This document shows positions 1 through 10,075 of a stretch of 64,000 nucleotides of DNA, piece by piece; the first letter of the stretch is position 1; every line of letters begins with the position of its first letter. A program made the translations under genes and the position numbers. The notes under the pieces were generated by a model. The model was not told where the DNA came from. It ran no database searches and saw only the letters and a program-made list of their open reading frames with translations. Source of the DNA: Neopestalotiopsis rosae (Eukaryota; Ascomycota; Sordariomycetes; Amphisphaeriales; Sporocadaceae); NCBI GenBank assembly GCA_023078685.1, contig JALGAS010000002.1, positions 6,076,001 through 6,140,000 on the forward strand, written 5' to 3'.

Positions 1-58
1 AGTGAATATTTCAGCTCCATCATCACCGTGACCCAGTGTGTAGGGGGATTTCACTCAC

Positions 59-175
59 TGCTTTGGCTTCCTGAAGCATCTGCACATGTTTTCGGTTCGT
101 AAGTAGCCTGGAAATGAAGAGGGTGACCAAAGCAACTGCTGTTGCGACCATAGCGGTCGCACCTAATTGAGCCAT
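59..175 (-). CDS. N-terminal exon of a membrane-anchored protein, cut by the window edge (cytochrome P450-like?)
   Basis: An ATG at 175-173 opens 39 codons that end exactly at a good donor (GTGAGT, positions 58-53). The intron has no convincing acceptor before base 1, so the rest of the gene lies outside the window. The peptide has one hydrophobic segment at about residues 5-22 followed by a basic stretch with RLLTNRKHVQ. That is the usual start of an ER-anchored enzyme such as a fungal cytochrome P450: anchor, then basic residues. No catalytic domain is visible, so the family is a guess. It could be any single-pass N-anchored protein, or a chance frame. Confidence 0.35.
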
Positions 176-906
176 GACTTTGTTGTTGAACGATCAAGGA
201 TGTGAAAAAGGCAGTGTATCAAAAATTGACGGTGTTTGAAATTCGACACAGCCTGGCGCATTTGAAGAGGAATGAAGAAGTTGTCAGAATGCACGTTGCT
301 ATTCCCCCCCCTTTCCTTTTGGTTTGTTGGTCGGTGGCAGTGCTGGACCCCAAAGTCCTTGCATGTGCTTGCAGGATAGAGTCTCATTTAAGTGGTGTCT
401 GTTGGCAATATTTGTATGCAGGTGAAACGAGGGGTTCTGGGCAGTACCACCACCCTGTGCTGTCACGCCTGAAAGGCTGAACACAGTTTTTGTTTTGTTT
501 AGCATTCTGGCGAGGAACTTTTGGTTCTGCACTTTGGCGTGCCGCGTGCCGCGTGGGGTCCATCACATTGAAGAATGCAACCAGCCGTGTTTTTCATACA
601 GGCAAAATAGGATCGCCTCCCCGCACCGGTCAGCAACCAGAAACACCAGGCTGCAGGCAACGAATGTTGTGCATCAAGCACAATATATCTATTTTCGTAT
701 TGTCATTGGACTGGTCTGCAATGACTGATTTCGGTATTCGGCAGACTGGCGTCGCTCGCGTGGCAACGATCAGCGAAAGGCTGAGGCACCACACCGTCTT
801 GAGGCGCCCATGATTTCGTTCTCCCCCATCTTGGGAATTCCCTGGATCTCACAAAGTGGCTTGTCCTTCTGGCATTTCTCATAGCTGCAACTCAATCGCC
901 TAATCG

Positions 907-942
907 CCTTTTTCTTCTTTTTTTCTTCTTTCCTTTCCTTTT
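907..942 (+). promoter_or_regulatory. Pyrimidine-only promoter tract
   Basis: These 36 bases are only C and T and lie about 110 bases upstream of the ATG at 1055. CT-rich tracts just upstream of the transcription start are common in filamentous fungal promoters. The assignment is by position only. Confidence 0.4.
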
Positions 943-1009
943 ATTTTCGTGATATGCCTCATTCTTGCACTGTCTTCTCGCGCATTCCTTTCCCCTATTC
1001 ACCTAAGGT

Positions 1010-1019
1010 TACCTAGGTA
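1010..1019. repeat. TACCTAGGTA palindrome, copy 1
   Basis: A perfect 10-bp palindrome, extended as GTTACCTAGGTACCTAGG, 36 bases upstream of the rhodopsin-domain gene. It is one of five perfect copies in the window, all intergenic. Confidence 0.7.
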
Positions 1020-1054
1020 CCTAGGTTACTGATACATAGTGATTATCTTACACA

Positions 1055-2515
1055 ATGGATATTTCTGCTCTCCCTCATGCTTCCGATATACCCGGCAGAC
1101 AGAAAATTATTGACCACGCTGGTAGAATAGACAGGCAGTCCTTTCTGGTAATTACAAACTATTGACCCAGTCCATTAATTCCAGTTCATTGACAAAATTC
1201 ACTCATCTAGATTTCAACAGGCATCCTGTTTGGACTTGGCATCCTATTCGCTTCATCACGTTTGGTAATTTGGCTTTTCAGCCGCCGAAATTTGCGATGG
1301 GATGATGGTTTTGTGCTCATCGCGACAGCCGCCCTGGCAGCTGCATATGGTACATGCCTCAAGGCATTAGGTACCCTCTATCTCACAGAGGCCACCCAAA
1401 GAAATCTCGTGATTCCCTTCCAAGAAGAGATTCCCGAAATGCTAGATCTGGTCAAATGGGCCACGATATTTGCTGCCATGAACTGGACCTCAGTGTATAT
1501 GGTCAAGCTGTCTTTCGAATATTTCTTCTACACCTTGATCAGAGGAATGGCTCGAAAATATACCATCTTCTACTGGACAACAGTAGCTGCTACTGTTGTG
1601 TTCTGGCTCTTTACGACTCTGGATTCTATTGTTATCTGTCCTCACTGGGGAGCAGACGCAGGTCAGTTTGCCTTGACCCAAATGCCGTGACATTCCAGGA
1701 AGCTAACATCGTGCGTCTTCAGCGCAATGCAGCAAAAATCCAAACCAACATGCTAGAAGCCTCACAGTCGGCCTTCTTGTCGCGTGTCTTGACATCATCA
1801 GTGATATCATGAGTATGTTTATACTACAGATGCAACAAGCCTCGTCGTACTCGGATCCTAAATACTGACTCGTCTGTTAGTCGTGGCCCTACCTATCGCA
1901 ATCCTCAGGCAATCTATGATGCCATTTTCTCGAAAAGTGTCACTTGGTACGATGCTGTGTCTCTCGATCGCGATGATCGTCTGTGCGATTATACGGCTGG
2001 TTGGCACAATAAGCGACACGCGGCCTGATAGAGAAGGTGCAGCTCCAGTTTGGGGCGTGTACTGGTCATTCGTGGAGGGATGCATCTCGCTAATCATGAC
2101 ATCTGTAATGGTGATCCGCGGCGCCTTCATCTCTCAAGTCATTCATGACGATCAGAAAAACCAGAACAGTCTGCTACGACTCGGAGGTCGACTGTTGTCT
2201 ACATTGCGTTTCAATCGATCTTCAAGATCTAGCCAGCGCAGTCCACCATACCCGGGAGGCGATCAAGTGACACCCAACTCGAGCGCACCCCAGATTGCTA
2301 GTCAGGGGCTTACACAGTTCACGATGAGTAACGTGAGGAGGTTTATCAAGAATGGTCAAACCAAAAGCGAAAGTCGAGATGACGGGCTCTTGACTGTGGA
2401 TACAGCGTACATCATGGAGGATTTAGATTACCACAATATTCGAAAGAAAGAGGTTAAGGCGAGCTCGATCAACACCAAGGGCTCTAATGTATCAAATCAA
2501 CAGTCACTCACCTGA
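1055..2515 (+). CDS. Pth11-like rhodopsin-domain 7TM membrane protein
   Basis: Exons 1055-1147, 1211-1661, 1723-1812 and 1881-2515 join in frame to 422 residues. The protein belongs to the large fungal rhodopsin-domain (SAT4/Pth11-like) family of plasma-membrane proteins, some of which act as GPCR-like sensors of surfaces or nutrients. Visible hallmarks are the RNLRWDDGFVL motif between the first two membrane helices, a run of hydrophobic helices, a cysteine before the HWGADA loop, and the segment GLLVACLDIISDIMIVALP that ends in the family's usual DI..D....LP pattern. The last helix ends near VMVIRGAFI, followed by a polar, Ser-rich cytoplasmic tail of about 130 residues. The start gives a short extracellular N-terminus (MDISALPHAS). 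The intron-2 and intron-3 joints restore the family motif, which supports them. Ligand and partner cannot be read from sequence. Confidence 0.88.
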
Positions 2516-5417
2516 TTTGAAAGGTAATTGGACACTTGATCCTCGCTTTCAAACTCTGGGGCCGTGGAATTGATATTCGTGCACTCGGCGCTGCATCTAT
2601 GGGCGTTCGGTGCACAGAGAATCAGATGGGGCTCAATCAAAATGACCATTCACCCACCTTGGAACGGATGATATCTAAGGAGCGCGGGTGGGGGTTAAGG
2701 GTAGTGGTCTCCAAGACGAAGCCAAAGAGTAGGTATTGAGGAAAATATGTCGCGGTAATGGACCCTGCCCATGGGCAGGAAGCGGAGGTACCCGGGCTTA
2801 TGGCGATTTACAGTTTGCCAGTTCTGCTAAAGGTATGATATCGTTTTTTGTCGTTGAATTAACATATATTCAACTTGTTCTATGTACGCTGAGCCACATC
2901 TTCTTGAGGACTCCTAAAGCTCAGGGCTTTAACATATAATTACTCAAGAATAGATGATAGAGCAGCTTATATAGGTTAGCATTGTTAATTTCAAGATACC
3001 ATCTTTGTGTCCTGAACCCTTACAGCAGGAAGACAAAATTGTATTAGCGTTTAAAAACACAATCTGCGGGACTAACACCCTTGAACCAGCCCCTAAACCC
3101 AGTCACTATCGACTAGATACGGCGCATTATCCACTGTAAGGCACCCAGCTGCTGGAGCGACCGTGATGCAGCCCCAGCGGGTGACAAGTGATAGCAGGAT
3201 CAAAAATTAAAGAATGCTATTGCGTTTAACTGGGCAAGGACTTATTATTATCTATGATAAAACAATGGAAGACATTCTTCTCTCCACTTTCAGACCTTCA
3301 ATGCTACATTTTTATGTTCAGACGATTGATCGACACCTCTCACTCACTAGATACCCAAATAACCTGCTGTAACGGAATCAGCGCTTAATATTCAGCTGCG
3401 TTTGGGATGCCCAATTGTGCTTTTGGGCCATTCCGATATGCATGGTATATCATTCCGTTATTGGTGCAAGACGAGCACGTTCTCGAATTTGATCCGCAGG
3501 AGGCGGCGCTCGACAGCCCAGGAAGGCGAGCGTATCAAGAACTGCTACTGAACGCTCGAATGCCGCGATATTCCCTAAAACGCGCAACGCCATGGACGAA
3601 AGCTACCCCACCACTAGCGCGGTGAGAGAGCTATACTTTACCGTGTCACAGGCTATCCAAAACAAGACAAAAAACATTTCACTTTCGCCAAGTAGACATA
3701 TTCCGTGATCACGAGCTTATCTAGCGCAGAGCGGACGGATGGCGAGTTCTCTAAAACCTGAGGTTCTATGTGCTAGATCACTGGTCGGAGACAATCTATA
3801 TCGGTGAGCTCACGAAATCGTCGTCCGGAATCGTACACTGTGGCCACGCTGGGACACGGGTGCTTTACGTACAACATAGACCACGATTGTGTCCAGTCCA
3901 GTTGCTCGGACGGATTGGCCGCAGCCTGTTGTATGGCTGTTGGGGACCTGTTCACTGAATCATACGTTTGTCAAAGGAATAGGGTAGACCGCGTGCGATA
4001 ATAACCGGTCATGTGCAACGGAGAAGATCCAGATAATGAAGCGCAGTGCTATAAACTTAGACGAGTACCAGACACATGATACGTATATGATAACAAGAAT
4101 TTGGCTGCTCGAGGAACAGTGAAAGTACGCCGGTAGGCCATTTAGGTCTTGCTGACAACCTACACGCCACGTTGTATTGTTGCAGCCTGATCACATAGGT
4201 ATGCATAGTTCGGAGACCGGCTTGGGCCAGCTTTGCCATTTCTCAAGTGGTGGAAACCTCCGGTATTATCTGAATGACTGCAGGTCTTTCGCTGTACCGA
4301 CACTTCTAGAGCTTCGTTGTGGTAAACACAAGAATGATAGGGGTTTTCGCGTTCTATTGAAGCAGTCATTCATTAGAAAGACCGAGTTTGATATCCTCTG
4401 AAATTGAATCGAGTTCTGTGTGATGTCGCATGTTTATCTCCATGATCTTTCCGTGAGAGCAGAATAAGTCTCAGGCGGGATAGCCGCACAATGCTCCTAA
4501 TAAGGCGCATATTATTGGGCATAGCCAGTGAATGATGTACCAAAACAGCTGGAATTGCCCGTCATCACTCCATAGTACATTGGGACCTATACTAGACCTT
4601 GAGCGGTCGCCTCGTCGGCACAGCCTTCAATCTGCTAGAAGAGATATGAGTCTTGGTTTACTTCCATCGACGATCCCCGTCTCGATTCCCTCGCCATAAA
4701 CACCGAATCTCGACTCCTTTCAGTAGGAGTGGTCTAATTTTGCTGCGTCGTCTATACACACTCAATTTGCGGCCCACAGAGAGGTTGATGCCGTCGTTCA
4801 TCTGCATGGGATCTTAGATGGTTGTCAGCGTTGTCCGATCCACGGACAAACTCACGGCCACTGGGGCCACAAGGTGAGGGCAGACAGACTGGCTGATCAC
4901 AGCTGAAAGCGAGAAACGCCAATATGCGTGCCGACTGTGAGTATTGGCATTTGCTACAAGGTTATGGGTAAGGGGGCACGTTCGATTGGTGTGCTGCTAT
5001 ACGGTACCACCACCCCGCTGCATTCTTCAATCTACCCAGGAGCACCAGATGGTAGTCTCTAGCCTCGCCCTCAAGTAACACCACATACGTACCTACACAA
5101 CGAGGGTGAGCTAATCCATTGCGATTGGGCGTCAAAAGTACAAAACAGATAGATTATGCTGTATGTCAGCAGTAAATTCAGCTGCTGGTTCGATGTCCGA
5201 GGCTACTGCGGCGGCGATAGGAGTTGTCCTCACCATGTGTTGAAACGACATGGGGCCCAAGTCAGGCGAAGCCTCGCCCCAGTTCGATTGACTGCACAAA
5301 TAAAAGGCCGCCATCTCCGTTTGCTGTGATGCTCAGCCCTTTGCGCATAACTTGACTTAGTTCGACTGATCACATTGATATTCTGGAAGACACCGCGTGT
5401 TTCATCTGTCGCCAGTC
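2516..5417. other. Intergenic, 2.9 kb, no gene recognised
   Basis: Only short, overlapping frames occur. Stretches around 3400-3650 and 3770-4000 have less biased composition and several mid-length frames, but I could not assemble a spliced product or recognise a family. They could be decayed coding sequence. The right end should hold the promoter of the gene at 5418. Confidence 0.5.
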
Positions 5418-6468
5418 ATGACAACGACTCCAACGCCTTCGACCCGCCTTGGTACTCTCACTACGACATATACTCCGAAAGGATCTTCTTGCAACAGCAT
5501 GTATTACGCCACAAACGGAGCGCCCGCGGGACGGCTTGGACTTGGACCGATAGATACGGCTTATGCAACCTCTTCTTGTATGCCAGCAGGGTATACCCGG
5601 GCACCTCAATTTTACTATTCGCCCAGTATCTGTCCATTAGGCTACACAGTCGCATGTTCCTCATCGATGACAGTCAATTCCGTTGTTACTACCACGGCGA
5701 CCTGTTGCGCAATGTAAGACAGAGCCACTTGCCCAGATGAAAGAGAGAAGAATTGTGTACAAAGCCTAACATCAAATTAGTGATTATGTTTGCGACGAGA
5801 ATAGACCAACTGATAATGTCTATGGGTGTACTTCTCTCATAACATCAGAGACCGTTTTTATCGGCGTCAGCGTGAATTACGAGACAATTACAATAGGAAA
5901 CAGTACCAAATACCCAGCTGCAATCGGCACGATTACAACGAGTCTCACCCAAGACCAGTATTATGTCGAGGCACATGCCATTATCATTCAAAGGTGAGTT
6001 GTTAGCATTACCATAGTCAAAAGTCATGTAGCTGACAGTCTTGCTAGGGGATTCAACGACCCGTTATTTCAGGCAGAAGAAACCGAAATATCGAGCAGTG
6101 TGGTGACTGACTCTGGTCTGAGTGTTGGTGCCAAGGTTGGTCTGGGCGTTGGCATATCCTTAGCAGCCCTTTTCGTCTTTGGTGCAGTCACCTTCTTTTT
6201 GATAAAAAGGAAAAGAAAAGGTACTGGCAGCGATGAGGGACCAAGACCTCCCGATGAGATGGGATCAAGACACAGTCCCGACAGAGCGATGGAAATTTCG
6301 GAACTCCACCAATCTTCTGCATCTTTACCGCAAAGCCAGTTCCAGCAATTTGGCTCTCTCAATTATACCGCACCATATCAACTCCGAGCTGATAAGTCTC
6401 CGATTGAGATGCTGGCCGACACCCCAGCAATAAAGGCAGTTCCTAATCAGAATCAACAACTGATTTAG
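5418..6468 (+). CDS. Single-pass fungal surface protein with cysteine-rich ectodomain
   Basis: Exons 5418-5713, 5781-5993 and 6048-6468 join in frame to 309 residues. The N-terminal half has the pattern of a common uncharacterised Pezizomycotina family: a Thr-rich start (LTTTYTPKGSSC), then YYSPSICPLGYTVAC, then a TATCC...C...GCTS block, giving a small disulfide-rich ectodomain. A transmembrane helix follows at about residues 200-222 (from VGLGVGISLAAL to FFLI), with a KRKRK stop-transfer signal and a roughly 85-residue Pro/Ser/Gln-rich cytoplasmic tail. There is no classical N-terminal signal peptide, which is usual for this family; the helix presumably acts as reverse signal anchor. A role as wall or surface sensor is possible but unproven. 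The ATG at 5418 is the first that fits the conserved start. Confidence 0.8.
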
Positions 6469-7325
6469 ATATTGCTCACCGCATGTCGCCTGCCTCTTTT
6501 CTCCATTCTACGGGGCCAATTCAGACTTTTCACAAGATCCCCTCTTCGTATCTTTTCTGTCCTATTACTTTTGGTGGAAGACACGCACTCAATAGACAAA
6601 TGTGGCAAGAATTGAGAACACACCGATTGTTGACATCAGGGACTAAGATCATTGGATTATTTCAATGAGATCATTGCTGATTACGCAAGTGGGACAAAAT
6701 CGAAATAAACCTCAAGCTGTTGAAGTTCAATGAAAGAGGGTTGCATCTTCGGACTCGGGCGCATAGAATTCATGACAGTCAGATTTATGTTTCGAAGAAG
6801 ATCATACAGGATGCATGTTCATTACAGGTGATTTCGCTCGTGTTCGAATATAATAAATGGTGTTTATACCTTTTCTATAATTTAATCAATAAATTATCGC
6901 CGAACCATATTTCCGCTCGCGTCGCATAAGGCAATCACACCACCAACAGCTTCAAAGCAGATTATAGGTCGATACGGCTGATCTAACGCAACGATCCCAA
7001 TAAGGCGCAGCATTTAACGGCGTATGTAATAATGGCAGAAGAGAATCGTTACCGTTCGAATCCTTATATTGGTTGCCTATTACCGTCCAAATCATGTAGT
7101 CCCTGAATCCAAGTCGTTGGAGGACGTGCAGGGATGCATGGGAAAGTACAAAACTTTTTGGTCGGGGCTGTTTTAGGTACTCAACTACACCCCAGACCGT
7201 GTGCCAATGTACTTGTCCTGGTTCATCTATAAGAATCACGTGTCTCCCGTCCGTTGATTTGCTCGACCACCAAATCCGTCGTCCTCTTCTGTTCCTCCAC
7301 CTCGTCGCCAAGCCTGGACGCACCA
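6469..7325. other. Intergenic region with TATA-like site
   Basis: AT-rich sequence without a recognisable gene. Small frames lack motifs. The right end carries the promoter of the orphan gene at 7326. Confidence 0.55.
7228..7234 (+). promoter_or_regulatory. TATA box (TATAAGA)
   Basis: Lies 98 bases upstream of the ATG at 7326 on the same strand, a normal distance for a fungal core promoter with a short leader. It supports use of the 7326 start. Confidence 0.45.
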
Positions 7326-8351
7326 ATGGATGGCATCCTAGCTGCCGCCCGCCGCACAACAATCCGCGCGCGGAAGCTCGCCTCTGGCAGCCCGCACCCG
7401 CACCGCGTAGCATCTTCGCGCCCTCCTTGCCTTGCTCTCCACGGGACCACATCCCCAGCATCCTGGATTGCAGCACGCGCCACTTTATCTTGGACACGGA
7501 GCACCTCTGTGAGGTCCACCGCCGGCAGGCGTCTCCTGATCGCGTCCCCTCTCCGGTTATATTCTGCCACGGCGGACAGCTCGGGCCGCTCAGACGCGGC
7601 CGCCAAAGCCGTCCTGCGCGCCATGGCCGACCCCCTCGACGGCGTGGACGAGGCGCTGGCGAATGAGGATCTCGCACCGACGGCGCCGTGGGGGCTAGCG
7701 GTCTATCGCACGGCGTACGGCGACGACACGGCTTGGCGCCGCATGCTCGACGCGCTGGAGGCCTCCGTGACCGACTCGCTCGTCTTGCGGGGCCGGAACG
7801 ATCTGCTCCAGCGCCACCGGATGGAGGTCCTTGAGGATGCGGTGGCACTCCAAGGCGCCACGTCGCACATTGTGCGCGCGCGCTTTGCCGGCTGGGCGGC
7901 CGCGGAGCTGCGACGGCACTGGCGGCCAGCCGAGGCCGCACCCGACGAGGAAACCGCGCGCGCGGCGGACGTAGACAGCCCCGGGTATTTTGCTGGCGCC
8001 AGGTACAACTACTGCCTGCAAGTGGATGAAATTTGCATCGAGTCCCTGGACCACATGCCGAGCCCGGTGGTAAAGCTCGTGCGGAAGGCGTGGGAGGGAG
8101 ACGAGCCGGAGGTCGGCGTCGAAGCGGGGGGCCACGACGAATGGGAGGCAGCCGACGAGGACTTCGCCGAGGAGGAAGACGTAGGCTGGATGTACGTGCC
8201 CTTGTGTGATTATGTCGAGTACTGCAACCAGCTGCATGATGTTGACTTCTGGTACGACGGGTTCTACGTGCGTCCGCCGCTTACATTCCTAGACCGAAAT
8301 CTCGCACATGCGCCTGGCTTCTGGCGAAGGGCAAGCAGCGCCAATGACTGA
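7326..8351 (+). CDS. GC-rich uncharacterised fungal protein, single exon
   Basis: The frame runs 341 residues from ATG 7326 (context CACCAATGG) to TGA at 8349-8351. A second in-frame ATG at 7623 would give 242 residues starting MADPLDGVDE. I recognise the general type, an uncharacterised fungal family with WGLAVYRTAYGDDTAW near its start and a C-terminal half containing YNYCLQVDEICIESL, an acidic insert, then GWMYVPLCDYVEY and WYDGFYVRPP. I know no function. The first 100 residues are rich in Arg and Ser and low in family-like signal, so the shorter start is possible. The gene is strikingly more GC-rich than its surroundings, with mostly G or C in third positions. This also opens a long antisense frame, which is a shadow. 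Confidence 0.65.
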   Translation: MDGILAAARRTTIRARKLASGSPHPHRVASSRPPCLALHGTTSPASWIAARATLSWTRSTSVRSTAGRRLLIASPLRLYSATADSSGRSDAAAKAVLRAMADPLDGVDEALANEDLAPTAPWGLAVYRTAYGDDTAWRRMLDALEASVTDSLVLRGRNDLLQRHRMEVLEDAVALQGATSHIVRARFAGWAAAELRRHWRPAEAAPDEETARAADVDSPGYFAGARYNYCLQVDEICIESLDHMPSPVVKLVRKAWEGDEPEVGVEAGGHDEWEAADEDFAEEEDVGWMYVPLCDYVEYCNQLHDVDFWYDGFYVRPPLTFLDRNLAHAPGFWRRASSAND

Positions 8352-9135
8352 AATAAAAAGACTTGTAGCTCAATTAAACCGGCTTTAGTTGTACCTAGTC
8401 GATTCCCTTTTCCTTCAATCGCATCCGCTTCGCTGTGCGTTCGCTTGGGCTAGCTTATAAACACTTAATCCCAAACCTAACTGCCGAGAAAAGTCAGGTC
8501 TTGTATGTTCTTATGAAATGGCCTGCAGTACAGGACGACGTGATGATTTGTAAGAATAATAAGAATTCTAAATATTTAACTGAGCTTCATTAATAGTTAA
8601 ATCAAAATTTCTTATTTACCTCGATTGTTTTTGCTCTTGAATAATCGATCGAACAAAAAGCAATTTAACGAATAATATGGGGCTCGGACCTAAGGTTGCC
8701 CTAAGGATGCGTCGGATGGGAAGAACTTGGATTGGCAAGGCTACTTCCAGAGTCTGCGAATCGCTGACGGCATAACAAGCACATCATCTATGTATGCAGG
8801 CCGATTCTCTTCCACCGTGACAAGCTCGATTTTCGATCTCATGGCCCTACTGCATTTTTTCAACAGCCATTCGAGGACCAGTCATTATGGCAATTTCTTT
8901 ATTTCCGCATTTAAAGCATAGAATCATTCCGTCAGCTAGTCTTGTATTGTTAAGAGCACGCAACCGCGAGAGTCCTGACACTTTACGGATGAGAACAGGA
9001 CGTGCCGGCTTGTGCAATGTACATGAGGCGACAAACAACCAATTATGAATCTATGATTGCTTACTTTAAAGAAAAGAACAGATGCTCATAATTCCGGATC
9101 GTCTGGATTCCGCCTCTCCAAGAACCTTTGTGCTA
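8352..9135. other. Intergenic, AT-rich, no gene seen
   Basis: Convergent spacer between the orphan gene and the CE1 pseudogene. The 8500-8680 part is very AT-rich. Frames are short and without motifs. Confidence 0.6.
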
Positions 9136-10075
9136 CTATAGGAGTCCAAAGAAATTGAAGTCTACCTGAGGGTGGACTGGTACTGTGTGTCCTACGCCTC
9201 TTCCAGAGTATCCGATCAGCCGGGTTCCATCTCCATATATCATTTTTGTGTATCCACTTGACGGTGAGTTCGTGACGTTCGTAGTGAAGGAAACGTCTTT
9301 CAATGTCGACCACTGTTTCAACTCTTCTGCAAGGTTGCCGTACGCCACGATGAAATCGGAAGTACCATGCCATATGAGCATCGGTCCATACGACCCGTTG
9401 TAGGATGGGTACATCGCGCGGGCAATGTCAGCCCATTCTTTTCCCGTATGGACCAGTTTGCCCGCCAGGCATTGAGGGTTGCATTCGCTCGGATTGCTGC
9501 CCGGCGAGCCAGCGATGCATCCTGCTGCAAACCCGGAATAGATAGATGCACCCTTGAAAACATCCGGATATGTCGCCATAAGAGTTCCGGAGATCATTCC
9601 TCCAGATGATGAACCAGTCGTGAAGATCCTGTCCGGATCTGCATTATACTTCTCGATGAAGTATTTAGCAATGTTGGCCAGTCCCTGACTATCACCGCCA
9701 CCACCGTGGGTCAATGTAGCATTAGAGGCACTATCCTAGCAATTAGTATCGTGGATACTCGTTGGGTAGACCACGATAGCACCAGCTTCGTCGGCTTGGG
9801 CACTGTAGTCTGCTTGTCGGTAGTATTGTTGCCCGGTTCCACCACATCCATGAAGCTGCCAACGTTCATAGTGAGCTTGAATCATCTTAAGACACAGAGA
9901 AAAGGAGAACGACAAATATTGGTTTTGACTTACGGCGAAAACGACAGCTGGTTTGGCAGCTAAAGCTGTGGGTATATACGCTTGCAGTTTGATATCCGTA
10001 GGATTGTCGCCCCAGTTAGTGATGGTGGTCAAAACGGCATCGGTCAGAGCAGCCAGACTGCTTGAAGAATTTCAT
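9136..10075 (-). pseudogene. Broken CE1 esterase (acetylxylan / feruloyl esterase type)
   Basis: Carbohydrate esterase family 1 enzymes remove acetyl or feruloyl groups from plant xylan and are secreted. Homology is clear: TNWGDNPTDIKL, LHGCGGTGQQYY after an intron (9856-9933), HGGGGDSQGL, the nucleophile motif GSSSGGM, YSGFAAGC, WHGTSDF and the terminal VGHTVPVHP...FFGL. Two lesions interrupt it. TAG at 9738-9736 replaces the Trp expected in the family's NCWD motif; a single G-to-A change would explain it. In the first exon the only suitable start (10075, with a TATA element 100 bases upstream) is one base out of frame with the signal-peptide-like SLAALTDAVL that leads into the mature part. 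Exon 1 (10075-9934) is 142 bases where a multiple of three is needed. Sequencing errors could mimic either lesion. No carbohydrate-binding module is present. Confidence 0.72.

Larger units (their letters stand above)
176..1054. other. Intergenic: divergent promoter region
   Basis: No gene was recognised here. The reading frames of 60-107 codons overlap on both strands without splice logic or recognisable motifs. The right-hand part carries a pyrimidine tract at 907-942 and a TACCTAGGTA palindrome at 1010-1019, both suitable for the promoter of the gene starting at 1055. Confidence 0.6.

Noticed and set aside
3407..4001. Several mid-length frames that could be decayed exons
   Set aside because: Splice joins were tried by eye and gave no recognisable family; too weak to call even as a pseudogene.
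6952..7941. 329-codon minus-strand frame
   Set aside because: Arg/Pro-rich antisense shadow of the GC-rich gene at 7326-8351, without motifs.
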